Of a DNA stretch of 64,000 bases, positions 1-8,673 are shown one piece after another. Made by a program: the position numbers and the translations under genes. Every line of letters begins with the position of its first letter. Positions within the stretch are counted from its first letter, which is position 1. A model generated the notes under the pieces. The model was given only the letters and a program-made list of their open reading frames with translations, was not told the DNA's origin and ran no database searches. Source of the DNA: Fidelibacterota bacterium (GTDB lineage Bacteria > Fidelibacterota > UBA8477 > JABMPR01); assembly GCA_016845065.1 (NCBI GenBank), contig JAERTG010000032.1, forward strand, positions 62,001-126,000, written 5' to 3'.

Positions 1-96
1 ACTCAAGCACACCCTGAATTCAAATCACGAGTGGCTAAAACACATCCCCTGTTTAAGAACTTTGTGAAAGCATCGCTTCAATTTAAAAAACAATAA
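1..96 (+). CDS. 3' end of an unidentified protein (partial)
   Basis: Frame 1 is open from the first base to a TAA at 94-96 and gives 31 residues ending in 'KASLQFKKQ'. The other two forward frames are closed by stops (TGA) in this stretch. The piece is basic and too short for a family call. It is presumed to be the carboxy end of a gene starting before the window. The following 160 bases to the radC start hold no further ORF and no clear terminator. Confidence 0.45.
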   Translation, partial: TQAHPEFKSRVAKTHPLFKNFVKASLQFKKQ

Positions 97-257
97 ATCC
101 ACCATGGTTTTTAGTTTTGTCGCCTGAACAATAAAAAGAAGTAGATTTTCTCAAAAAATATTTATTTTACAGTCTGATTAGCTAACCCCACCTCAGTCAA
201 TTTCATATACGCGTGCCTTTGGGCACCAATATTCACTCATCAATTTGGGAGTACGTA

Positions 258-941
258 ATGCAAGAAAAGACTATAGCCAGTTCAGGACATAGACAAAGAT
301 TAAGGGATCGATTTTTTCAAAACGGGATTGAATCCTTCCATGATTATGAGGTTCTGGAGCTCTTACTCACTCTGGCGACACCCAGGAAAGACATGAAGCC
401 CGAGGCAAAAGAGCTCATTCGACGGTTTGGCAGTCTGGCAGGTGTCCTGGAAGCACCTACTTCAGTTCTACTCGATGTAAAGGGAATGGGACAGGCCAAT
501 GTATTTGCACTTAAGCTTCCTCATGCAGTTGGCAGGAGGTATCTGTTTGAACAAACAGAGGGTAAAGATTATCTAAGATCCAGCAAAACCGTGAAGGACT
601 ACCTAACACATAATTTACGGGAGAGAAATCGTGAAGTTTTCATGGTCATATTCCTGGACGGGCAAAATCAGATTATAAAAATGGAAGAACTATTTACTGG
701 ATCACTTACGACATCGGCAATTTATCCACGAGAAGTTATCCAAAAGGTCCTGAGCTATGATGCGGCCAGTGTTATTCTGGTTCACAACCATCCTTCCGGT
801 TCACTGACACCCTCTGGCAGCGATCGTGCAGTAACCAAAAAATTGCAGGTTGCATTGGCTTCTATTGATGTGGAAATACTTGATCATCTCATCGTGGGTG
901 GAAATGACTTTTTCTCGTTCGCAGATCACCATCTGCTCTGA
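258..941 (+). CDS. radC: RadC/MPN (JAB1/Mov34-like) domain protein
   Basis: This is a 227-residue RadC-family protein: an N-terminal UPF0758 helical region with a helix-hairpin-helix segment ('LLDVKGMGQANVFALK'), then an MPN+ metalloprotease-like fold. The JAMM metal site is intact: H176, H178 and D189 in 'HNHPSGSLTPSGSD'. The track starts at GTG 213, but ATG 258 is better because GGGAG lies seven bases upstream and the protein then begins like other RadC proteins. RadC was once linked to DNA repair, but that link was withdrawn and its biochemical role is unsettled. The next gene downstream is a diverged copy of its C-terminal half. Family assignment is firm; function is not known. Confidence 0.93.
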   Translation: MQEKTIASSGHRQRLRDRFFQNGIESFHDYEVLELLLTLATPRKDMKPEAKELIRRFGSLAGVLEAPTSVLLDVKGMGQANVFALKLPHAVGRRYLFEQTEGKDYLRSSKTVKDYLTHNLRERNREVFMVIFLDGQNQIIKMEELFTGSLTTSAIYPREVIQKVLSYDAASVILVHNHPSGSLTPSGSDRAVTKKLQVALASIDVEILDHLIVGGNDFFSFADHHLL

Positions 942-1132
942 ATTCAGTCTCAGTATGAAGGAAGTGAATGAGGGTAAAGTTGATTATGCTAGAAGTACAA
1001 TTAAAACCTACATGTTGTATCTTGTTATTTTATCTACACCTAGCATATGCAAAGGAAGCATTTTGCATTGACAAACATTAATAGGTGAGATATATTATCA
1101 CCATTAGGTTTTACAATCATCGTGGAGATTAT

Positions 1133-1681
1133 TTGAGATATACACATCTTATATTAATTATAGCTTGCTTCGCATCATGCAGTTTGAGCCCTGGGACAGA
1201 TAGTGATTCCCAGCATTCCTCAAGACGAGCTCACAGTGGCAAATACTTCACCGAAGAGAAGCATGTTGCAGGCAGCCGCAACCTGTTTGTCCAACCTGAA
1301 GGCAAGCATTGCCTGAACTCCAGTAAAGCGGTTTCAGCCTATTTGAGTACGCATCACCGTGAGCGGAATCGAGATGCAGTATTTGTCATTCTCCTTAACG
1401 GAAAAAACGAAGTCCTAAGTATGGATGAATTGGAATCAGATTTTATTGCTAAGCCATCCCATTATTTGTCAGAAGTGAAACAAAAGTCAAAAGAAATGGA
1501 AGCCACTTCAGCAATTCTGGTACAATGCCTCCCCACACGATCATCAACTCCATATCAAAAAGATCGTGAGATATCAAGAATTATCAAGCTAGCTCTTGAA
1601 ACTGTCGATGTGGGTCTGCTGGATCACCTCATTGTAGGCCGAAACGAATGTTTTTCATTTGCAGACAATCAACTTCTATAA
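1133..1681 (+). CDS. Putative lipoprotein derived from a RadC MPN domain, metal site lost
   Basis: From about residue 46 to the end this 182-residue protein aligns without large gaps to the C-terminal half of the neighbouring RadC; compare 'YLSTHHRERNRD' with 'YLTHNLRERNRE' and 'LLDHLIVGRNECFSFAD' with 'ILDHLIVGGNDFFSFAD'. The JAMM histidines are replaced ('HNHPSG' became 'QCLPTR', residues 131-136); only the aspartate (D144) remains. The RadC N-terminal region is absent, and a lipoprotein signal ('LIIACFASC', Cys16) takes its place. I prefer TTG 1133, with GGAG six bases upstream; GTG 1085 is an in-frame alternative. It is followed 13 bases later by a cytochrome lipoprotein gene. I infer a tandem duplicate recruited to the envelope as a non-enzymatic domain; a decaying gene that is still open is the alternative. 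Confidence 0.7.
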   Translation: MRYTHLILIIACFASCSLSPGTDSDSQHSSRRAHSGKYFTEEKHVAGSRNLFVQPEGKHCLNSSKAVSAYLSTHHRERNRDAVFVILLNGKNEVLSMDELESDFIAKPSHYLSEVKQKSKEMEATSAILVQCLPTRSSTPYQKDREISRIIKLALETVDVGLLDHLIVGRNECFSFADNQLL

Positions 1682-1694
1682 TTACGGAAAAAAT

Positions 1695-2642
1695 ATGCGA
1701 TTTCTACTAGCCCCTGTGCTTTTACTTAGCATCGTCTCATGTAGCATTCTATTACCCATTAAAGTTAACCAGGCCGAGGATATCAATATCGATTCCACCC
1801 CTGAGCGATTGGATCGCGGTGAGTATCTTGTTGAACATGTCACTGGTTGCACAGATTGCCATAGCCAACGGGATTGGTCAATTTTTATGGCTCCTGCCAG
1901 ACCAGGAACTCATGGTGCTGGTGGTGAAGTATTCAATGAAGAGATGGGAGCGCCCGGAACTATCTATGCCCCAAACATTACACCTGCGGCTCTGGGTTCC
2001 TGGACAGATGGAGAAATCGTTCGCGCTATTACCAGCGGGTTGTCCAAGAACGGGGTTCCACTTTTCCCCATCATGCCTTACCCGAATTATGCCAGATTGA
2101 GTCAGGAAGATATTTACAGCATCGTGGCATATATTCGAACTCTGGAGCCTATCGAGAATGAGGTTCCTGAACGCAAATTGAATTTCCCTCTCAATTTGAT
2201 TGTTCGAACCATCCCGAAGCAGGCTGAGTTTGGTCCACTTCCCTATAAAACTGATGCCATCGCATACGGCAAATACATGACGACTGCTGCAGGCTGTACT
2301 GACTGTCATACCCCGATGGAAAAGGGGCAACCAATAGAAGGGATGGAGTTTGCAGGTGGATTTACAATGGGCATGCTATCTGGAGGCACGGTGAATTCTG
2401 CGAATATCACACCCCATGAAACAGGGATAAAAAGCTGGACACGTGAAGGATTTATACAACGCTTCAAAGCTTTAGATAATCCAGCTGCTCGTCAAGTTCC
2501 CCTGGCAGCGAACCAGGTGAACACCCCTATGCCCTGGACATATTACGCCTCGATGCAAGCTGAGGATTTAGGTGCGATCTACGATTACTTGATGAGTATT
2601 CCCGCAATAGATAATACGGTTGTAAAGTACCCTGACTTATAA
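1695..2642 (+). CDS. Diheme c-type cytochrome, lipoprotein
   Basis: The 315-residue product has two heme c sites, 'CTDCH' at residues 52-56 and 201-205, each opening one cytochrome c domain. The arrangement resembles the cytochrome subunits of periplasmic dehydrogenases. A lipoprotein signal ('LLLSIVSC', Cys16) predicts anchoring on the periplasmic side of a membrane. The start was moved from TTG 1659 to ATG 1695, where the signal peptide begins; the longer form would overlap the gene before it. It shares a transcript direction with the RadC-derived lipoprotein, 13 bases away, so the two may be co-expressed. It probably moves electrons between periplasmic redox partners; no partner dehydrogenase is adjacent. 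Confidence 0.88.
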   Translation: MRFLLAPVLLLSIVSCSILLPIKVNQAEDINIDSTPERLDRGEYLVEHVTGCTDCHSQRDWSIFMAPARPGTHGAGGEVFNEEMGAPGTIYAPNITPAALGSWTDGEIVRAITSGLSKNGVPLFPIMPYPNYARLSQEDIYSIVAYIRTLEPIENEVPERKLNFPLNLIVRTIPKQAEFGPLPYKTDAIAYGKYMTTAAGCTDCHTPMEKGQPIEGMEFAGGFTMGMLSGGTVNSANITPHETGIKSWTREGFIQRFKALDNPAARQVPLAANQVNTPMPWTYYASMQAEDLGAIYDYLMSIPAIDNTVVKYPDL

Positions 2643-2651
2643 AAGGTAAGT

Positions 2652-3248
2652 TTAGCTTTCTTGCTCTTCTTTTAAAATGATATCTGATTCTAACTCAGGA
2701 TGATCGCCCCTGATATCAGCATAAAACTCTCGGATAATATCCATATCCTTTTTGAAATCGCCAGATGGGATAAATGACGGTCCCGTCCCAGCTATTTTAT
2801 TGGCAAAATCTACATAGCCCAACAAAAGCGGCACCTGTGCCTTATACCCCATATGATAAAAACCAGACTTCCAGTGATCCCGCTTGGAGCGAGTTCCCGA
2901 GGGAGCCAGAGCAATAATAAGATTCTCGTTCGCAGCAAAATGATCTGCAATTTGATCAACCACACCATGCGCACTCCTACGATCTATTGGAATACCACCC
3001 AACCATCTCATGAATCCGCCAAAGGGTTTTTTAAATAAGGTGTGCTTGCCCAGCCAGGAAATTTTTATTCGCATGATGAACATAACGCCTAGAAGATGAA
3101 TAAAATCCCAGTTACTGGTATGGGGTTCACAAATCAGGATAAACTTACCCTGAGGTGATAGCTCCCCCTTAAACTCCCAGCCTGATAATCGAAACCAGGC
3201 TTTGCCAAGCATCAATTTAAACAGACCAGATCGCTTATTTTTTTTCAT
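2652..3248 (-). CDS. PlsC-like lysophospholipid/glycerophosphate acyltransferase family protein
   Basis: This 198-residue protein has the acyltransferase signature block HX4D ('HTSNWD', about residues 43-48) and a later 'APSGTRS' motif corresponding to the EGTR-type glycerol-phosphate binding loop. Such proteins transfer acyl chains to lysophospholipids or related lipids at the inner membrane. The start lies three bases after the stop of the flavoprotein gene upstream on this strand, so the two are probably co-transcribed. The exact acceptor lipid cannot be read from sequence. Confidence 0.8.
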   Translation of the reverse strand: MKKNKRSGLFKLMLGKAWFRLSGWEFKGELSPQGKFILICEPHTSNWDFIHLLGVMFIMRIKISWLGKHTLFKKPFGGFMRWLGGIPIDRRSAHGVVDQIADHFAANENLIIALAPSGTRSKRDHWKSGFYHMGYKAQVPLLLGYVDFANKIAGTGPSFIPSGDFKKDMDIIREFYADIRGDHPELESDIILKEEQES

Positions 3249-3251
3249 GAA

Positions 3252-4523
3252 CTATCTCACAAATTCGTTGTTTCGCATTGATCGTCCGGCCAGGAATCCA
3301 GTTGACCAGCTTGAGGTCAAATTATAGCCCCCGGTTTCGCCATTTACATCAATAACTTCACCAGCGAAATAAAGTTTTGAAGCTAGTTTTGATTCCATGG
3401 TTGTAGGATCTATTTCTTTTAGTGATACACCCCCAGAAGTCACAATAGCACGATCATACGAATCGTGACCAATTACCTGCATGGGAAATTCCTTTAAGAG
3501 CATTCGCAGACGTTTGCGCTGATCCCCACTCACTTGATGCAACTTTGTGCTCGGATCAATTTCAGTTAAGTCTACAAAAAGATCGATCATTTTGAGAGGT
3601 ATAAGCGTTTTTAACAAGCTCCTAAAATTCTGCTTACTATTATTTGCAATCTCTCGAAGCAGACGCTGGTCCAACTTTTTGTGATCCAGAGCAGGCTTGA
3701 GATCAATTTTTATTTGAACTTCCTTCCTAGAATCCAGCATGGTAACCAGTGTTTCACTCAATGTTAAAATGATGGGACCTGTGATACCCTTTCGTGTGAA
3801 CATCATTTCTCCAAACATTTCAGTGATTTTTTTACCCTCATCCCAGATTGAAAGTGAGACGTTTCTCAAACTGACACCCATCACTCGTTTGGCAGTATCA
3901 CCGGCAGTGAGGACGGGCACAAGAGACGGAGCAGTGTCGATGATGGTGTGGTCAAAACTCTTTGCCATCCTATATCCATCTCCTGTTGAGCCAGTCGCGG
4001 GATATCCCAGTCCCCCTGAACATACACACACCTGATCCGCCATAACTTGAGACTTATGATCTCCCTGCGTTAATTGCAAAACATATTGACCACCTGCATT
4101 TAACTGAAGGCCGGTCACTTGTGTTTTCATTGCAATGGGAATTTTTAACCCATTCAGTTTTTTTTCAAACGCTACAACAATGTCTGTAGCTCGATCACTC
4201 TTACAAAAATATCGCCCTCCACGCTCCAACTTGGTGGGAACCCCAAGATCATTGATGTACTTGAGCAAATCATGGTTAAAAAATTGCGAGAAAGCATATT
4301 TAAGAAACCGACCCTTTTTGCCAAATCGATTCAGGAAGCTCTGCATACTCTCTTCATTGGTGATATTGCAGCGACCCTTGCCGGAAATGCGCAACTTGAG
4401 ACCAGTTTTGTGCATTTTTTCGAGGATGATTATACTGTGATCTGGGTTGTATGCCTCAACTCCTGCTATGAGTCCAGCCGGTCCCGCACCTATTATTACC
4501 GTATTGTAGTGCGGCTCTATCAA
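3252..4523 (-). CDS. BaiN/HI0933-type NAD(P)/FAD-dependent oxidoreductase (paralog 1)
   Basis: The product (423 residues) has an N-terminal Rossmann FAD motif ('IIGAGPAGL', from about residue 10), the 'ISGKGRCNITN' motif typical of the HI0933/YhiN family, and a C-terminal segment ('SGGVSLKEIDPTTMESK', 'GEVIDVNGETGGYNL') that closes the FAD site. The family is widespread in bacteria and mostly uncharacterised; the clostridial relative BaiN works on bile acid intermediates, which should not be transferred here. The start is TTG, one base after the upstream acetyltransferase stop, which points to coupled translation. A second family member lies at 23769-24983. Confidence 0.88.
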   Translation of the reverse strand: MIEPHYNTVIIGAGPAGLIAGVEAYNPDHSIIILEKMHKTGLKLRISGKGRCNITNEESMQSFLNRFGKKGRFLKYAFSQFFNHDLLKYINDLGVPTKLERGGRYFCKSDRATDIVVAFEKKLNGLKIPIAMKTQVTGLQLNAGGQYVLQLTQGDHKSQVMADQVCVCSGGLGYPATGSTGDGYRMAKSFDHTIIDTAPSLVPVLTAGDTAKRVMGVSLRNVSLSIWDEGKKITEMFGEMMFTRKGITGPIILTLSETLVTMLDSRKEVQIKIDLKPALDHKKLDQRLLREIANNSKQNFRSLLKTLIPLKMIDLFVDLTEIDPSTKLHQVSGDQRKRLRMLLKEFPMQVIGHDSYDRAIVTSGGVSLKEIDPTTMESKLASKLYFAGEVIDVNGETGGYNLTSSWSTGFLAGRSMRNNEFVR

Positions 4524-4524
4524 A

Positions 4525-5082
4525 TCACTGCTTCTGCTGTGCTAGCCAGGATGATGATAATATTCCATATACAGCTAAATCGACATACTCATCCCATTTG
4601 AGGGCATGTTGTTTGAGGATACCCTCTTGTTCCATGCCAATCTTCTCCATGACTCGACCAGACGTTGGGTTTCTAGTCATATGGCTGGCATGGATTTTAT
4701 TCAACTGCATCATCTCGAAACCGTATTTGAGTAGAGCCTCTGATGCCTCTGTGGCATAACCATGGCCCCAATATGGTTTACCAACCCAGTACCCTAGTTC
4801 CGCTCTGTTGAAACGATGTGTAACAATAAGGCCAGCCGCCCCCATTAGTAATTCTGATTTTTGATCAATCATGGCAAATACAACACCCCCGCCAGCTTCG
4901 AAATCTTCTTGATGAGTAGCTATCCAGGTTTCCGCCATACCGTCCAGATAAGGATGTGGAATATTTAGTGTCATTTCGGCGACTTCATATACACCAGCCA
5001 GCTCCTGAATAGCAGGAGCATCAGAATCCTGGAAGCCTCTGAGTATGAGTCGCTCTGTTTTTAATTCAGGATACTTTTTCAT
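4525..5082 (-). CDS. GNAT N-acetyltransferase, RimJ/RimL type
   Basis: A 185-residue protein with the Acetyltransf_3 pattern: 'TERLILRGFQDSDAPAI' at the N-terminus, then the acetyl-CoA-binding core 'AELGYWVGKPYWGHGYATEAS' (about residues 95-115) and 'NPTSGRVMEKIGM'. Members acetylate N-terminal amino groups of ribosomal proteins or small amines. It begins a minus-strand run whose downstream members are the BaiN-type flavoprotein and the acyltransferase. The substrate is unknown. Confidence 0.85.
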   Translation of the reverse strand: MKKYPELKTERLILRGFQDSDAPAIQELAGVYEVAEMTLNIPHPYLDGMAETWIATHQEDFEAGGGVVFAMIDQKSELLMGAAGLIVTHRFNRAELGYWVGKPYWGHGYATEASEALLKYGFEMMQLNKIHASHMTRNPTSGRVMEKIGMEQEGILKQHALKWDEYVDLAVYGILSSSWLAQQKQ

Positions 5083-5130
5083 GGAGTATTCAATCCTGTA
5101 CTGGCATTAGCTTAGGATGAGCAGGTGAGC

Positions 5131-6498
5131 CTACAATAAGTCTTGAATCTCAGTTTTAAACTCATTTACCAACGAGGCTGCCACTGTCTGGGATGATCCC
5201 TCTGCAAAGATACGGACGATCGGTTCCGTATTTGAAGCACGAAAATGTACCCAGCGATCCTTCCAGCTAATTTTCACTCCATCCTCAAGGTTTGGGACCA
5301 GGCTTGCATACTTATCAGCTAGAGATTGGAGAATATCTGCTGGCTGGTACCCCTGAACATTGATTTTGTCTTTAACCATCTCATAACGTGGTAGATCATC
5401 GGCAATTGCACGAATTGATTGCCTTGTTTCCGCCATAAGAGAAAGGATGAGACCAGAAGCGACGAGTGAGTCACGACCGAGATGAGATTCTGCTAATATT
5501 ACACCTCCATTACCCTCACCACCGATAAGAGTGTCGATTTGCTGCATTTTTCGGGCAACATGAATCTCCCCAACCGGGGTTCTTAAAACCCTGCGACCGT
5601 ATCGCTCAGCCAGGTCGTCCAGTGCTTTGGTTGAACTTAAATTGGTGACCAGTGGACGACGATCATCTTCAGCTGCATGACGAAGGGCATGATACGCTGC
5701 CAGCACCAAAGTGTATTCTTCAACAAGGGGATTTCCATTGCCATCGATGACAGCCAGCCTATCTGCATCGGGATCTGTAGCGATTCCAATATCCGCTCCC
5801 TCTTTGCTAACCGTCTTTCTTAGTTCCATTAAATTCTCCGGTAGAGGCTCAGGGGTATGGACAAAATTGCCATCATTATCACAATTGATGGGAAATACTT
5901 CACAGCCAATTCGCTCCAGAAAGGCAGGAAGCGCTTCTGAGCCAGCACCATTAATGGCATCGATAACAACCTTGGGGCGCAATTCTTGAATTGCGTCTAC
6001 ATTAACCAGGTCCAAAGCCATGACATTCTCAATATGCCGCTCATTTCGATCATCTAGCTTAGTAACAGAACCTGTGAGTTCAGAATGCAGGGAGTCAGCT
6101 GCCTTTACCTTCTCCAGTTCAATTTGAAGCTGCTTGTGCTCATCAGAGTCAAGAAACAATCCTTCATCACCAACAAATTTCAAGGCATTCCATTCGATGG
6201 GATTATGGCTGGCAGTGACAATGATTCCACCCCGGGCATCAAGATCTTTTACCATGAGTTGAGCCGTTGGAGTTGGACAAATCCCGCAATCAATTATTTC
6301 ACACCCCAACTGGTTCAAAACTTTTTCTACGACTCCCTTGAACATTTCCCCAGAGGGACGGCTGTCTTGAGCAATCACAATTCGACCTTTATCCATCAAT
6401 TGAGCAAAGGCTCTTGTGTAAACTTCAACAACCCGTTCATCGAAACCATCATTAATGATTCCGCGGACTCCCGAGATTCCTGATATTAAAATTGGCAT
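5131..6498 (-). CDS. Phosphoglucosamine mutase / phosphomannomutase family (GlmM/ManB-like)
   Basis: This 455-residue phosphohexomutase shows all four alpha-D-phosphohexomutase domains. The phosphoserine loop is 'TASHNP' with Ser97; the metal-binding loop is 'DPDADRLAV' (about residue 240); the sugar-recognition loop is 'GEGNGGVI'; the phosphate-binding C-terminal loop is 'RASNTEPIVRIF'. It interconverts hexose 6- and 1-phosphates for cell-wall or glycan precursor synthesis. The sequence fits the GlmM-like group found in archaea and FCB bacteria better than classical PgcA, but glucosamine versus mannose specificity is not decidable here. ATG 6498 is preceded by a strong GGGAGG site. Confidence 0.9.
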   Translation of the reverse strand: MPILISGISGVRGIINDGFDERVVEVYTRAFAQLMDKGRIVIAQDSRPSGEMFKGVVEKVLNQLGCEIIDCGICPTPTAQLMVKDLDARGGIIVTASHNPIEWNALKFVGDEGLFLDSDEHKQLQIELEKVKAADSLHSELTGSVTKLDDRNERHIENVMALDLVNVDAIQELRPKVVIDAINGAGSEALPAFLERIGCEVFPINCDNDGNFVHTPEPLPENLMELRKTVSKEGADIGIATDPDADRLAVIDGNGNPLVEEYTLVLAAYHALRHAAEDDRRPLVTNLSSTKALDDLAERYGRRVLRTPVGEIHVARKMQQIDTLIGGEGNGGVILAESHLGRDSLVASGLILSLMAETRQSIRAIADDLPRYEMVKDKINVQGYQPADILQSLADKYASLVPNLEDGVKISWKDRWVHFRASNTEPIVRIFAEGSSQTVAASLVNEFKTEIQDLL

Positions 6499-6525
6499 TT
6501 TTCCTCCCTGGAGGATACCACTGAC

Positions 6526-7023
6526 CTATATCAGCTTGTATCCATATAAATGTTCTATGGTCGTTTTTCCGATGGTGAATGGTTTACTCTCTTCAAAAAT
6601 AAATCCTTGACGGTTGTACCATTCAATGGCAGGCAGGTTTTCAACCATGACGCCCAGCCACACCCGATCAGTGTCATAATTTTTCTTTGCTGTATTGATT
6701 CCGTATTCCATCATACGCTTTCCTAGATTCAATTTTTGATAGGATGGTAAAACATAGAGTGATGTAATAAAAAACTGTTTGTCCTGTAGATTCCAATATG
6801 TTTTACTATAACCTACAATGATTTCGTCAACCAGGGCAACACACCCATCAACAATCTTGGAGTCATACAAGTTCTGGAGTTTTTGAATGCCGTAATAGGA
6901 ATCATGAAACTCTCTTCTATCATCTTCTGGTACAAATGCTCCATAAGCATCAGCCCAGGTATCCCAGGCAACCTTCTGGATAGATGGTAAGTCAACTCGA
7001 AGCCAGGGGCGTATGTCCTTCAT
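6526..7023 (-). CDS. GNAT family N-acetyltransferase
   Basis: A 165-residue single GNAT domain. The acetyl-CoA motif A is 'LYVLPSYQKLNLGKRMMEYG' (about residues 90-109), followed by 'VMVENLPAIEWYNRQGF', the usual beta4-alpha4 region. ATG 7023 overlaps the stop of the DUF423 gene by four bases (ATGA), so the two are translationally coupled. The acetyl acceptor is unknown. Confidence 0.85.
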   Translation of the reverse strand: MKDIRPWLRVDLPSIQKVAWDTWADAYGAFVPEDDRREFHDSYYGIQKLQNLYDSKIVDGCVALVDEIIVGYSKTYWNLQDKQFFITSLYVLPSYQKLNLGKRMMEYGINTAKKNYDTDRVWLGVMVENLPAIEWYNRQGFIFEESKPFTIGKTTIEHLYGYKLI

Positions 7024-7406
7024 GATCGAAAAGTAGCCTTAAAGAGCGCATAGGCCAACCATGACCACCCAGCGATAAATGCAACACCACCTATCGGGGT
7101 AATTGCTCCAAAATATTTTTTCCCACTGATTGCCAGGAGATACAGACTTCCTGAGAACAATAAAATACCTATGATAATCATGTAACCAGAGATGTTCAGT
7201 TCTTTGGGGGTCATATAATGAGAAAGACCTGGTAGAATAAGGAGTAGTAAGGAATGAATTGCCTGATAGAAAACAGCTTTTTCCCAGATACCCTGACCGT
7301 AGTTATCCAGAATAGTTTTAAGAGCATGGGCGCCAAAAGCACCCAGACCAACTGTAAGCATTCCAAAAATCGCTCCCATAAGGGCAAAAAAGGTTGCCGG
7401 CATCAT
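7020..7406 (-). CDS. DUF423 / TMEM256-like inner membrane protein
   Basis: A 128-residue, very hydrophobic protein with four predicted membrane helices. The DUF423 hallmark 'GLGAFGAHALK' follows the first helix, and 'TPIGGVAFIAGW' lies near the last one. The family, which includes E. coli YgdD, has no established function. The gene overlaps its neighbours on both sides: four bases with the glycosyltransferase stop and four with the GNAT start. This makes a compact glycosyltransferase-DUF423-GNAT unit. Confidence 0.88.
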   Translation of the reverse strand: MMPATFFALMGAIFGMLTVGLGAFGAHALKTILDNYGQGIWEKAVFYQAIHSLLLLILPGLSHYMTPKELNISGYMIIIGILLFSGSLYLLAISGKKYFGAITPIGGVAFIAGWSWLAYALFKATFRS

Positions 7407-8455
7407 GATTCTATATCTCGAGCTCGTTTCTTACCACGAATAAAATATTGGAAGAAAATGGAGCCACCATACATCCTTCGCAGTGTTGCTGCCACCGCCT
7501 GGGGTTTTCGTTTTTTCCCGGCTTCCTGATGTTTTTTTATTAGGAGAAATGGATGGAAAATATTCCAGCCTATGGCCATCATAATTGCTGCCATTCGTTT
7601 CCAGTCACGAATTAGTGCTGAAAAGATAAAGGCTACACCTTCGAGGGCTATGCGTGCAGGCAAAAGGGCTGCAAGATAGGCAAAAGGATAATTTTTGACT
7701 ATCATCATGAGATTGTTGCGATGATTCAAATATTTTTTCTGATAGCGATCAGGGGGAAGTGTCCAACCAGAATGATGAAAAATTCTGGATTTGGGGGCAT
7801 TCACAACCCGCCACCCGGCATTATGAAATCTCCAGCATAGGTCGATCTCTTCCATGTGGGCAAAAAAATCTTCATCAAATAGTCCGACATCCCGTAGTGC
7901 CGCTCCACGAATTAATAAGGCTGTTCCGCTGGCCCAAAAAATATCTCTTGGTGTATCGTAATAGCCATCATCCTTTTCGGTGAATGTGAAAATGCGACCC
8001 AGGGCGTAGGGGAATGCAAGAATATCCAACAGCCCGCCTACACCCCCAGCATAGTCAAACACTTCAGGATTTTGGGCAGACATAATTTTAGGCTGTACAG
8101 CAGCAATATTTGATTCAGACTCCATCTGTTCAACTAGCGGACCCACCCAATCTGAATCATGTGTCGTATCATTATTGAGAATGAGGTAATATTCTGAATC
8201 AATGTCACGTAATCCAACATTACAACCACCGGCAAATCCCAAATTTTCAGAATTCTCAATGACTTTAACATCAGGGAAATCTCGATGGATAAAAGCAACA
8301 CTATCATCTGAGGAGGCATTATCTACAACCACAATGTCAAGATGATCATAAGTAGTAGCTTCCAAGGACCGTAAACATGGTTCGAGAATTTCGATCCCGT
8401 TCCAATGGGGGATAATTACGGTAACTTTAGGATGCTTTGATTGCTGCATTGTCAT
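7403..8455 (-). CDS. Family 2 glycosyltransferase, WbbL/rhamnosyltransferase-like
   Basis: A 350-residue GT-A enzyme. The N-terminal nucleotide-sugar domain contains 'VTVIIPHWNG', 'DIVVVDNASSDDSV' and the DxD-like 'LILNNDT'; 'FFAHMEEIDLCWR' is the region of the catalytic base seen in WbbL-type enzymes. A hydrophobic stretch near residues 260-310 suggests membrane association. It probably adds a sugar to a lipid-linked surface glycan. It heads the unit that continues into DUF423 and a GNAT. The donor and acceptor cannot be inferred. Confidence 0.88.
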   Translation of the reverse strand: MTMQQSKHPKVTVIIPHWNGIEILEPCLRSLEATTYDHLDIVVVDNASSDDSVAFIHRDFPDVKVIENSENLGFAGGCNVGLRDIDSEYYLILNNDTTHDSDWVGPLVEQMESESNIAAVQPKIMSAQNPEVFDYAGGVGGLLDILAFPYALGRIFTFTEKDDGYYDTPRDIFWASGTALLIRGAALRDVGLFDEDFFAHMEEIDLCWRFHNAGWRVVNAPKSRIFHHSGWTLPPDRYQKKYLNHRNNLMMIVKNYPFAYLAALLPARIALEGVAFIFSALIRDWKRMAAIMMAIGWNIFHPFLLIKKHQEAGKKRKPQAVAATLRRMYGGSIFFQYFIRGKKRARDIES

Positions 8456-8590
8456 AGCTTTGAAGATACACTGAAGGGAAGTCGATTCAAATCATTGTGG
8501 GTTCATAATGATAAATTGGTGATGGTTTTTCATTACAATAGGGTCGTTTTAATTTGGCACTATTCTGATCGTTCTTGCTAAGACAAGTAT

Positions 8591-8618
8591 TTGATATTGA
8601 TGAAATATTTTGTAAATA
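8591..8618 (+). promoter_or_regulatory. Possible sigma70-type promoter upstream of the CBS gene
   Basis: TTGATA and TAAATA are separated by 16 bases and end 55 bases before the ATG at 8674. The match was found by eye in an AT-rich gap, where chance matches are common, so it is only a candidate. Confidence 0.3.
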
Positions 8619-8673
8619 TGACGCTCGAAAAGAGAAGATGTGATTTGATCAAAAAGGGAAGCGAGAGACACCA

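Noticed and set aside
850-1071. 73-residue ORF overlapping the end of radC
   Set aside because: It lies in another frame over the conserved RadC C-terminus, has no ribosome site and no recognisable domain. The part after radC is AT-rich spacer.
1878-2330. 150-residue minus-strand ORF
   Set aside because: It is fully inside the diheme cytochrome gene, antisense to its CxxCH region; an ORF shadow.
7403-8455. Surface-polysaccharide locus around the glycosyltransferase and hexomutase
   Set aside because: Only one glycosyltransferase and one sugar mutase occur. There is no flippase, polymerase or nucleotide-sugar set, so a dedicated locus is not supported.
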